28,994 bases of DNA from Micropruina sp. (GTDB taxonomy: Bacteria > Actinomycetota > Actinomycetes > Propionibacteriales > Propionibacteriaceae), in the NCBI GenBank assembly GCA_016711105.1, contig JADJTO010000020.1, positions 1 to 28,994 on the forward strand. Direction: 5' to 3'. Below are positions 1 to 6,075 of the stretch, piece after piece. The position numbers and the translations under genes were made by a program. How positions within the stretch are numbered: the stretch's first letter is position 1; the number at the start of each line of letters is the position of its first letter. A model generated the notes under the pieces. The model was given only the letters and a program-made list of their open reading frames with translations. It made no database searches and was not told the origin of the DNA.

Positions 1-80
1 TCAGGTGAAGATCAGCAGTTCCAGTGAGAACCACGATTCTTGGGGACGCGATCGGAGTCCCTTGGCCTCAGCAAGGTGAC

Positions 81-747
81 TCAGTCAGAAGTGGCACCGC
101 TGGCAGGCTCACCGAAGGGCAGGTCCGCGATGTTCCTGACAGGTTGTCGGAGAATGGTGCGCAGCTTCTCCGGGGCGGTCTTCCGCGGGTCGCTGAGGTA
201 GATCTCATGGTGCTTGCCGACCATCCGGAGGCCGTTGTCGGGGATGAAACGGTCGTGCATCTGGGCCAGCACGTCCGCCTCGTCGTCGAAAGAACCGACG
301 TGCAGCGTCTGCACGCAGAGTCCCTCGGACAGCCGGTCAAGGCGGACGTCACGGAGCCGCGCTGGCGGATCCTTGGCCCCGACCCGTTCGACTGCGGCGT
401 CAAACATCTCGTGATGGATCCAGTCCGGAGTCATGATCATCATCGTCCAGTCCCACCGGGATTTGTCCCGCGAGGCCGTGAACGCGTCCATGCTGTCGGC
501 CCACCACAGACCCTCCAGCGGCATGACCACGTAGTCACGTCCGAGGTCCCTCGCGCTGGCGAACTTCAGCTTGTAAGCCACCGGATAGAGCGCTCTGACC
601 GCTTCGACGTACTCCGGCGAGGTGTTCGGGTCGCCGTGTCCGTCGATCATCAGGTACTGCATCTCCAGGCACGTCGAGGATCCGGAAGCTGCCGCGCTTC
701 GCCTGGTAGGCGTCAACGGTCTTCTTGAAGTCAATCTTGTCGGTCAT
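81..747 (-). CDS. GyrI-like small-molecule-binding domain protein (apparent frameshift)
   Basis: Two overlapping minus-strand reading frames together make one GyrI-like (AraC effector-binding fold) protein. The first begins at the ATG at 747, after an AGGACAGG-type ribosome site, and encodes MTDKIDFKKTVDAYQAKRG, which I recognise as the usual N-terminus of this family. The second continues from MQYLMIDGHGDPN through the WWADSMDAF region to the TGA at 81. The switch falls at about 665-666, where removing one G from CTGGAG gives a continuous V-P-E-M-Q-Y-L reading of about 221 residues. Members bind small hydrophobic or cationic ligands; the ligand here is unknown. The gene stands alone on its strand. 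I infer a sequencing indel rather than true decay, because both halves look well conserved. Confidence 0.8.
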
Positions 748-802
748 CGGTCACCTGTCCTGCCGTTCGGGCTTCCGGGAGCACTGAATCTGGCCACCGA
801 GG

Positions 803-873
803 CCACTCCGCCCGCAAAATGGGTTCTTCGCCCGCAGCATGCCACGGGCGGAGTGCACCTTTTGCGGGCGAAG
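803..873. repeat. dispersed four-box palindromic element, copy A
   Basis: About 70 bp holding four copies of the core CGCCCG, two direct and two inverted. Boxes 1 and 4 pair perfectly over 11 bp (809-819 with 860-870, CGCCCGCAAAA / TTTTGCGGGCG) while boxes 2 and 3 pair inside. Alternatively 1 pairs with 3 (803-813 with 845-855, CACTCCGCCCG / CGGGCGGAGTG) and 2 with 4 (826-836 with 863-873). A related copy lies at 3488-3555. It is intergenic between the GyrI-like gene and the Fic gene. REP/MITE-like behaviour is inferred. Confidence 0.7.
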
Positions 874-968
874 TCGCGACTTCCGAGCTTTCGCGGACTC
901 CCCCGGCTAAGCGCGGGCCGCTCTCGGCTGGCACGGGCACAGGCACAGGCAGGCAGAGGCAGAGGCAG

Positions 969-1997
969 TCATCGATCCGGTCCGAGTGCGGCTCTGCGCC
1001 CTCTGCGGTCGCGCGACTCCTTGTACTTCTCCACCGCTTTGCGCGTGCTGAGCCACTGGCCGTCGCTGCGCTGTTGGGCGTCCAGACGGCCGCGTGCAGC
1101 GGCGGCCCTCAGTGCGACCAGGCTCGTCTCCGTATCAACCAGCGAGGCCAATGGCACGAGCTTGGCCGGCCCCGCCACTCCGGGGATGATGAACCGATTG
1201 AGGTTGTCCATCATCGCCCGGGCAAGTATCTCCCCCAGCGGTCCGTAGTCGCCGTCGTCCGCTCGCTGCATCGCCCTGAGGTAACGGTCACGTTGGCTCT
1301 TGAGGATCACGACAGGCGGGTAGCCCAGCCGCACCAGCACCAGGTTGAGCACGAGCCGTCCGGTGCGTCCGTTGCCATCGAGGAACGGATGCACCCGCTC
1401 GAACCCGTTGTGCAGCTCGGCAAGCACTTCTGGAAGCACAGCGCCAGCGGCTAACCGACCCGGCAGTTCGACGGCAAGGCCCACCCACGCGTCCAACTCG
1501 GCAGGCACCAAGGGCCACGAGGGGGGCGTCATGCCAGCCTCGAACGGGCGGATGTCGTGCTCGCGGAAACTGCCTGGGCCTTCGGCGTCGGTGGCGTCCG
1601 GGTGGGGCGCCACCAGCCATACCGGGCCCATGGCCACATGATGGATGTGGCGGACTTCGTGCACAGTCAGCAACTGCCCGCTCTCCCGGTCGGCCGCGCC
1701 CATCGCTTCGGCATAGACCCAGGCCGCGGCATCGCCGTAGCCCTTCACTTCCATGTACTCCTTAAGCGGCTTGGACCCAACTGCGCGGCCCTCGTCCAGA
1801 AGGCTCTCCACTTCCCGCAGGACGAGGGTGTTGCCCTCCAAAGCAGTGGAGTGGTGCGCCTCGAGGTGCCAGATGTCGGACCAGATGTACTCCGACTCCT
1901 TCGGTGACGGCAGCCCGCCCAGACGCGCGTGCAGGTCTGCCAGTTGAGCGTCCAGACGGTGGTAGACCGTCTCTCGTGACATGCGACCTCTAGGCAT
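969..1997 (-). CDS. Fic family protein, class II (N-terminal inhibitory helix)
   Basis: A 342-residue Fic-domain protein. The catalytic loop HPFLDGNGR (residues 203-211) carries the His base, the acidic residue and the Gly-Asn-Gly-Arg phosphate-binding segment typical of enzymes that transfer AMP or another nucleotide part onto a target hydroxyl. Near the N-terminus, S50-T-A-L-E54-G-N matches the (S/T)xxxE(G/N) inhibitory helix, which makes this a self-inhibited class II Fic that needs no separate antitoxin. The C-terminal ~80 residues beyond the Fic core are basic and may form a winged helix, though I cannot assign a domain. Two in-frame ATGs (1997 and 1982) are possible. The gene lies in an accessory segment with vapBC, and AT-rich operator-like repeats sit just upstream. 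The target is unknown. Confidence 0.9.
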   Translation of the reverse strand: MPRGRMSRETVYHRLDAQLADLHARLGGLPSPKESEYIWSDIWHLEAHHSTALEGNTLVLREVESLLDEGRAVGSKPLKEYMEVKGYGDAAAWVYAEAMGAADRESGQLLTVHEVRHIHHVAMGPVWLVAPHPDATDAEGPGSFREHDIRPFEAGMTPPSWPLVPAELDAWVGLAVELPGRLAAGAVLPEVLAELHNGFERVHPFLDGNGRTGRLVLNLVLVRLGYPPVVILKSQRDRYLRAMQRADDGDYGPLGEILARAMMDNLNRFIIPGVAGPAKLVPLASLVDTETSLVALRAAAARGRLDAQQRSDGQWLSTRKAVEKYKESRDRRGRRAALGPDR

Positions 1998-2006
1998 CCA
2001 TCCTCG

Positions 2007-2107
2007 CTTTGTTGAGGGGTTCGCTCACTAAGTCGAACTTAACAAAGGCTAGCGCACTTGAGCGTTTTTGTTCAGCCTCTGGACCAGCAAAATGAACTAA
2101 ACAAAAG
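2007..2107. promoter_or_regulatory. operator-like AACAAAG repeats upstream of the Fic gene
   Basis: This spacer between vapC and the Fic gene is more AT-rich than its surroundings. It has the motif GAACTTAACAAAG at 2035-2047, a near-copy GAACTAAACAAAAG at 2094-2107, and an inverted version CTTTGTTGAG at 2007-2016, so one inverted pair and one direct pair surround the likely promoter. A weaker inverted copy lies near 2067-2077. Repeated sites of this spacing suit binding of a repressor, possibly the Fic protein itself. This is inference from the pattern only. Confidence 0.45.
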
Positions 2108-2192
2108 TGGGGGCGCCGACGCGCCAGCCGAGGGCTGATAGCGCTGTGCCCTCGAAGGCCACAACCCTCGCGGCGACACCTTCCGGAGGCAG

Positions 2193-2609
2193 TCAGTCGA
2201 ACGGGTTGACTAGGGCCAAGCCCGCCACTCGTTCGAAGTCTCGGACGTTTCGGGTCGCCAAGCGCGCCCCGCTCGCCAGACAGATCCCGGCGATCTGGGC
2301 ATCAGCCAGCCCCATGGGATGGCCGCCATCATCTGCGTCGACCAGAACGGCCGCGGTGGCTCCCGCTGCCGCCACGTCGTAGACGACGATGGCGTCACGG
2401 AAGGCGTCCACAAGCTTGTGCCAGCGTCGTTCCAGGTCAAACCGACGCTTTCCGGTAGGCAGCCGACCCAGGCCCCACTCGATCTCCTCGACGGTCACCA
2501 CGGAGATCGTCAGATCTGCGGCCCGAAGGCTCTGCGCCCAAGCGACTACCGCCCGGGCGGGGCGGTCCTTCATGAGCTCCGATACGACATTCGTATCGGC
2601 AATGATCAC
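2193..2609 (-). CDS. vapC: VapC-type PIN-domain ribonuclease toxin
   Basis: A 138-residue PIN-domain protein and the presumed toxin of a type II toxin-antitoxin pair. The acidic metal-binding residues are visible: D5 in the N-terminal MIIADTNVVSEL strand, E42 in the TVEEIEWG segment, D103 in LADAQIA and D124 in NVRDF. VapC toxins cut tRNA or rRNA. The FitB-like features (IADTNVVSEL, and NP near the end) point to the subgroup that pairs with a FitA-like antitoxin. It starts with GTG at 2609, overlapping the antitoxin stop by four bases (GTGA), so the two are translationally coupled with the antitoxin first. Confidence 0.92.
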   Translation of the reverse strand: MIIADTNVVSELMKDRPARAVVAWAQSLRAADLTISVVTVEEIEWGLGRLPTGKRRFDLERRWHKLVDAFRDAIVVYDVAAAGATAAVLVDADDGGHPMGLADAQIAGICLASGARLATRNVRDFERVAGLALVNPFD

Positions 2610-2842
2610 GACAGGTCCACCGAGCGCGGCCGATCCGTCCGCTTTCGGGTTGCCAAGTCGACGCCGCCAACCTCGGCCATGGCTGCGTGCAAAGCCACCA
2701 GGAAGTTCTCTGCGGGGAGGTCGACGGCGGCGTCGAGGATGGCCCGGACTTCAGCCTCCACCGAACGCCCATGCTTCGCCGCCTGACCGCGCAGCCGCGC
2801 GTGGGTGCGTTCGTCCAGCTGTCGAATCGTCAATGTACTCAT
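2606..2842 (-). CDS. vapB: VapB/FitA-like ribbon-helix-helix antitoxin
   Basis: A 78-residue antitoxin directly upstream of vapC. The first ~40 residues (MSTLTIRQLDERTHARLRG... then RSVEAEVRAIL) form a ribbon-helix-helix DNA-binding domain of the FitA/Arc type. The remaining acidic and basic tail would wrap the PIN toxin. The ATG at 2842 was chosen because a strong AGGAGG lies at good spacing upstream. The same frame stays open to 3376, but that extension carries a different, LOTUS-like fragment and is not part of this protein. The gene overlaps vapC by four bases. Autoregulation through the palindrome at 2862-2871 is likely. Confidence 0.9.
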   Translation of the reverse strand: MSTLTIRQLDERTHARLRGQAAKHGRSVEAEVRAILDAAVDLPAENFLVALHAAMAEVGGVDLATRKRTDRPRSVDLS

Positions 2843-2861
2843 CACAGACCTCCTGACAGCA

Positions 2862-2871
2862 ATGCTAGCAT
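2862..2871 (-). promoter_or_regulatory. putative vapBC operator and -10
   Basis: The perfect palindrome ATGCTAGCAT lies 20 bp upstream of the vapB ATG and contains a TAGCAT -10-like hexamer on the minus strand. RHH antitoxins commonly bind a palindrome over their own promoter. The site is short, so this is a position-based inference. Confidence 0.4.
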
Positions 2872-3082
2872 CGGCGCCCGAGCAATGGTCGCTGGCTCGC
2901 CTTCCCGGCACCCCGAACTCCGTCAACCGCCTCGCGTCAGGTCCGGCCCCGTTGACCACCTGCACTCGGGGGCTCGTCAGGCGCTGGAAACGCTTCGCCG
3001 AGTCGTTGATGGATACCCGCGATGGAGGCCGGGCGCAGACCCAGGTCGCCGTGTTGGTGATCTCCGCGCTGCTCTGCCGCGA

Positions 3083-3376
3083 TCGGTACCACGTTCGGCC
3101 CGGCCCCTTGCTGGCGTGCGAGTCCCGGCGGATCTCGAACTGACCGGAGGCGAGGAGCACCTGCCGCCAGTTCGTGCAGCCATACCGCCGGGGCGTGTGA
3201 TCCGGGGCGTCCGATCGGGCGAACCTGATCGCCCTATCCAGCGCCGTCCAACCTTTCTCGGCCAACTTCGCCTCAGCGGCTCGCACGGTGTGGACGATCG
3301 TCGCCGTCGGCCACCACACCCCTCCGTCCGGGAGAGTCCCGTGCAGGAACAGCTCCCTTAAGGAAACGCTGATCAA
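3083..3376 (-). pseudogene. fragment with OST-HTH (LOTUS)-like domain
   Basis: About 98 residues in the same open frame as vapB but unrelated to it. The segment GWTALDRAIRF... RRYGCTNWRQVLLASG then QFEIRR... RTWYR has the layout of an OST-HTH/LOTUS domain, whose usual signature is a YG followed by a hydrophobic helix and F-E-(I/V). In bacteria this domain normally forms the C-terminus of NYN-nuclease proteins. Here a TGA at 3377-3379 directly precedes the fragment, there is no ribosome site, and no NYN domain is seen upstream, where palindromic repeats begin. It therefore looks like the truncated tail of a lost gene. The frame runs on without a stop into vapB, but residues after about 98 look non-coding. 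Assignment is by eye. Confidence 0.5.
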
Positions 3377-3410
3377 TCATGTCCCGGCTGCGGCGCACTG
3401 GACGGGCGAG

Positions 3411-3470
3411 CTGCAACCCCCAGATCGAGGAACAGATACCCGATACGACCCCACGATCTGGGGGTCGCAG
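3411..3470. repeat. 17-bp inverted repeat (CTGCRACCCCCAGATCG)
   Basis: Left arm 3411-3427 and right arm 3454-3470 are reverse complements at 16 of 17 positions, around a 26-nt loop. It sits where the LOTUS fragment is cut off and 18 bp before palindromic element copy B. No T-tract follows, so it resembles a mobile palindromic element or the end of one more than a terminator. Confidence 0.6.
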
Positions 3471-3487
3471 CAGACCCGGCGGACCAC

Positions 3488-3555
3488 GTCGCCCGCAAAC
3501 GGGTCACTCAGCCCGCGTTATGCCGCGGGCGAGGTGCGCGTTCTGCGGGCGAAGT
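3488..3555. repeat. dispersed four-box palindromic element, copy B
   Basis: A diverged second copy of the element at 803-873. The four GC boxes GCCCGC, GCCCGC, GCGGGC and GCGGGC keep the same order and spacing, and the ends GCCCGCAAA and TGCGGGCGAAGT are shared. The rest of this spacer, up to the alcohol dehydrogenase start, holds no gene that I can see. Confidence 0.65.
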
Positions 3556-3725
3556 GGCCCCGAGCAGGAGCGCACCCACCCGCGCCACCCGGCCGGACGG
3601 TGAACCCCAGCCTTGGCATGCTTTGCCAGTACACCTCACAGCAGTAACTCCCCAGACCCCCCAGGGAGGCTTGACTGAACAACGATTGCGGCGCGAGCCA
3701 CCAAATGAACGAGAGAGGCATGCAC

Positions 3726-4748
3726 ATGCGTGGAGTGGTCCTGTACGGCCCCGGCGACGTCCGAGTGGACGAGCGTGAGATCCCCGAGTTGGTCGAGCCG
3801 ACCGATGCAATTCTGAAGGTCACCGCGGCCTGCATCTGCGGCTCCGACCTGTGGCCCTACCGCGGCGCGGACGCCACCAGCCAGCCGAACCCGATGGGCC
3901 ATGAGTACGTCGGCGTGGTCGAGAAGGTCGGCGCCGACGTCCGCAACGTCAAGGTGGGTGACTTCGTCGTCGGGTCGTTCTTCGCCTCCGACAACACCTG
4001 CGAGATTTGCCTCGCCGGCTACCAGACCCACTGTGTGCAGCGCCAACCCGGAGCCGCCACCGGTGCCCAAGCCGAGTACCTGCGGGTTCCGCTGGCCGAC
4101 GGCACCCTGGTCGCCACCCCCGGCATGCCCGACCCCGACTTGATCCCCTCCCTGCTCGCCGCCTCGGACGTGTTGGGCACCGGCTGGTTCGCCGCTGTCG
4201 CCGCGGAGGCCGGTCCGGGCAAGACGGTCGCGGTGGTCGGCGACGGCGCCGTCGGACTGCTGGGCATTCTGGCCGCCAAGCAGCTGGGCGCTGAGCGGAT
4301 CATCGCGATGAGCCGCCACGCCGACCGGCAGGAACTGGCCCGCAGCTTCGGCGCCACCGACATCGTCACCGAACGCGGCGATGAGGGAGTGGCCCGGATC
4401 AAGGAGCTCACCGGCGGACTCGGCGCGCACTCCACCATCGAAGCCGTCGGCACCCAGGAGTCGATGCTGCAGGCGATCCATTCCACCCGCGCCGGCGGCC
4501 ATGTCGGCTACGTCGGCGTCTCCCATGACGTCAGCCTGCCGGGCCTGGAGCTGTTCATGTCCGGGGTGCATCTGCACGGCGGCCCGGCTCCCGTGCGCCG
4601 CTTCCTGCCTCAGCTGATCGACCTCATCTGGAGCCGGACGATCGACCCCGGCAAGGTGTTCGACCTCACCCTCCCGATCGAGGAGGCCGCCGCCGGCTAC
4701 AAGGCGATGGACGAGCGCACAGCGATCAAGGTCCTCCTCCAAGCCTGA
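3726..4748 (+). CDS. zinc-dependent alcohol dehydrogenase family protein
   Basis: A 340-residue medium-chain dehydrogenase/reductase. Catalytic zinc ligands are C38 (in ICGSD) and H59-E60 (in MGHEYVG). The structural zinc loop SDNTCEICLAGYQTHC keeps three cysteines (C92, C95, C103), but the first canonical cysteine is Asp89, a variant I associate with one MDR subgroup. The dinucleotide motif GDGAVG is followed by a second strand ending in SRH rather than an acidic residue, which suggests NADP preference. It would oxidise an alcohol or reduce an aldehyde; the substrate is unknown. The ATG at 3726 is preferred over 3705 and 3720 because GAGAGAGG lies 7 bases upstream. The gene is alone and ends at a strong hairpin. 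Confidence 0.9.
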   Translation: MRGVVLYGPGDVRVDEREIPELVEPTDAILKVTAACICGSDLWPYRGADATSQPNPMGHEYVGVVEKVGADVRNVKVGDFVVGSFFASDNTCEICLAGYQTHCVQRQPGAATGAQAEYLRVPLADGTLVATPGMPDPDLIPSLLAASDVLGTGWFAAVAAEAGPGKTVAVVGDGAVGLLGILAAKQLGAERIIAMSRHADRQELARSFGATDIVTERGDEGVARIKELTGGLGAHSTIEAVGTQESMLQAIHSTRAGGHVGYVGVSHDVSLPGLELFMSGVHLHGGPAPVRRFLPQLIDLIWSRTIDPGKVFDLTLPIEEAAAGYKAMDERTAIKVLLQA

Positions 4749-4755
4749 CCCCACG

Positions 4756-4811
4756 CAAACAACGGGAAGGGTTGACTACCGACTACGGTCGTCAATCCTT
4801 CCCGTTGTTTG
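4756..4811 (+). terminator. strong hairpin terminator after the alcohol dehydrogenase
   Basis: Two 21-nt arms (4756-4776 and 4791-4811) pair with one mismatch. Inside them ACCG-ACTA-CGGT closes the tip. TTTG at the base gives only a weak T-run. Its head CAAACAACG and its tip are shared with the hairpin at 5421-5475. Confidence 0.75.
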
Positions 4812-4867
4812 TCGCACCACCTCAAACCGACCAGCACCCCGCCTCTGGCCAACCGAAGGGAGCATGC

Positions 4868-5377
4868 ATGCCCACCTCGCGCCGAGCGCCGCGCAGACGC
4901 CCCCTCCTCACCACATTGCTCGCCCTGAGCCTCGCCGCCTGCACCCCCGGCCCGGTGACCGATCCCCCCACCCAGAGCCAGCCCAGAGAGCAGACCATGA
5001 GCCCCAGCCCAACCGCCTCACGCGAGGTGCCGATCACGATCACCGTCGGAGATCGAACCTACTCAGCCACGCTGGCCAACAATCCCACCGCCCACGACCT
5101 CGCCGCCCAACTGCCGCTCACCCTCACCTTCCGCGACTTCAACCGGGTCGAGAAGATCGCGCCGCTGCCCCGCCCGCTCAGCATGCAAGGAGTCCCCGCC
5201 GGAGCCGACCCCGAGATCAATGACATCGGCTACTACCGACCGAGCAACGACCTCGTCCTCTATTACGGAGACGTCGGCTACTGGAACGGCATCGTCCGCC
5301 TCGGCACCCTCCCCAAAGGCATGGACGCCATCGCCGACTACCCGGACGGCTTCACCGCCACCATCGCCCGCGCTTGA
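4868..5377 (+). CDS. lipoprotein with cyclophilin-like fold
   Basis: A 169-residue exported lipoprotein. The N-terminus has a twin-Arg/Lys-rich head (RRAPRRRP), a hydrophobic stretch and the lipobox LSLAAC, followed by a Pro/Ser/Thr-rich linker of about 35 residues. The C-terminal ~110 residues (ITVGDRTYSATL, then AAQLPLTLTFRDFNRVEKIA, then NDIGYYRPSNDLVLYYGD and YWNGIVRLGTL) match the small bacterial cyclophilin-like family (TM1367 type). Proteins of this family share the barrel but usually lack known prolyl isomerase activity. The ATG at 4868 follows GAAGGGAGC; longer in-frame starts run through the preceding hairpin and are unlikely. The gene is flanked by hairpins on both sides and so is probably monocistronic. 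Function unknown. Confidence 0.82.
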   Translation: MPTSRRAPRRRPLLTTLLALSLAACTPGPVTDPPTQSQPREQTMSPSPTASREVPITITVGDRTYSATLANNPTAHDLAAQLPLTLTFRDFNRVEKIAPLPRPLSMQGVPAGADPEINDIGYYRPSNDLVLYYGDVGYWNGIVRLGTLPKGMDAIADYPDGFTATIARA

Positions 5378-5420
5378 CCGCGGCTCCTCCCACGGGGCAC
5401 CCCCCCGACCAGCCCGCAAT

Positions 5421-5475
5421 GCAAACAACGTGTGGGGTTAACGACCGACTTCGGTAGTTAACCCCACACGTTATG
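5421..5475 (+). terminator. hairpin terminator after the lipoprotein gene
   Basis: AACGTGTGGGGTTAAC (5427-5442) pairs perfectly over 16 bp with 5457-5472. The tip is ACCG-ACTT-CGGT. It begins with the same GCAAACAACG head as the hairpin at 4756-4811. Confidence 0.72.
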
Positions 5476-5582
5476 CGCGTCTCCACGTCCAGGCGGGCGA
5501 CCAGGATCAGCAGGGTCACCCATTGGCACCGCTCGGTTCAGCGTGCCACGATCAAGCACTTCATTCATCTAAGGAGGGCCTC

Positions 5583-5990
5583 ATGGCTCAGCAACTCAAT
5601 CCCTACATCACCTTCAACGGCAACTGCGCGGAGGCCATGGCCTTCTACGCCTCAGTCTTCGGCGGCACGCCAGAGATGATGACGTTCCGCGAGTCCGGCA
5701 TGGACGTCGACGGCATCATGCACGCCTCACTGGACACCCCCGATGGCCATCACATCTTCGCCAGCGACCTGGCCGAAGGCATGGGCATGCCCTTCCTGCC
5801 GGGCAACACGCTGCAGATCAGCCTGTCCGGTGACGAGGCGGACGCCCTCCGCGGCTACTGGGACGGCCTCAGCGACGGGGGCCAGGTCATGATGCCGCTT
5901 GAGCGTCAAATGTGGGGCGACGACTACGGGATGGTGTCCGACAAGTACGGCGTCCTGTGGCACGTGAACATCGCTGGCACCCCCGCCTGA
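5583..5990 (+). CDS. VOC family protein (PhnB/glyoxalase-like)
   Basis: A 135-residue protein of the vicinal-oxygen-chelate superfamily, PhnB/YjdN-like branch. Visible features are the opening PYITFNGNCAEAMAFYASVFGG, the HASLDTPDGHHIFASD strand region and the closing WGDDYGMVSDKYGVLWHVN. Members bind a metal or small ligand between paired beta-alpha-beta3 modules. This branch often contributes to resistance or has no known role. The ATG at 5583 follows a very strong AAGGAGG; the open frame upstream crosses the previous terminator and is not coding. The gene is followed by a 14-bp hairpin. Confidence 0.88.
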   Translation: MAQQLNPYITFNGNCAEAMAFYASVFGGTPEMMTFRESGMDVDGIMHASLDTPDGHHIFASDLAEGMGMPFLPGNTLQISLSGDEADALRGYWDGLSDGGQVMMPLERQMWGDDYGMVSDKYGVLWHVNIAGTPA

Positions 5991-6027
5991 GCCCCGTCCC
6001 GAACGAGCAGCGCGCCCAGTGCGCCCG

Positions 6028-6062
6028 ACTGACATCCCGCCCACCTCAGGCGGGATGTCAGT
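6028..6062 (+). terminator. perfect 14-bp hairpin between the VOC gene and recQ
   Basis: ACTGACATCCCGCC pairs perfectly with GGCGGGATGTCAGT around the 7-nt loop CACCTCA. There is no T-tract. It lies 38 bp after the VOC stop and before the recQ promoter region, and excludes the GTG at 6019 as a sensible recQ start. Confidence 0.7.
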
Positions 6063-6075
6063 CCGCGCCCGTACG

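Noticed and set aside
24..728. Plus-strand open frame opposite the GyrI-like gene
   Set aside because: The minus-strand frames contain clear family sequence; this one has none.
2843..3376. 256-residue version of the vapB antitoxin
   Set aside because: A strong AGGAGG and an ATG at 2842 define the normal 78-residue antitoxin; the upstream part is a LOTUS-like remnant plus non-coding sequence.
3613..3630. TGGCA-TGCTT-TGCCA as a LacI-type operator before the alcohol dehydrogenase
   Set aside because: The arms are only 5 bp and no promoter hexamers could be placed convincingly nearby.
3636..4754. Long minus-strand open frame of 372 codons opposite the alcohol dehydrogenase
   Set aside because: It is the antisense shadow of a well-recognised gene in high-GC DNA, with no domain and no ribosome site.
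6019..6075. N-terminal extension of RecQ from GTG 6019
   Set aside because: The extension is encoded by the perfect hairpin at 6028-6062 and has no similarity to RecQ.
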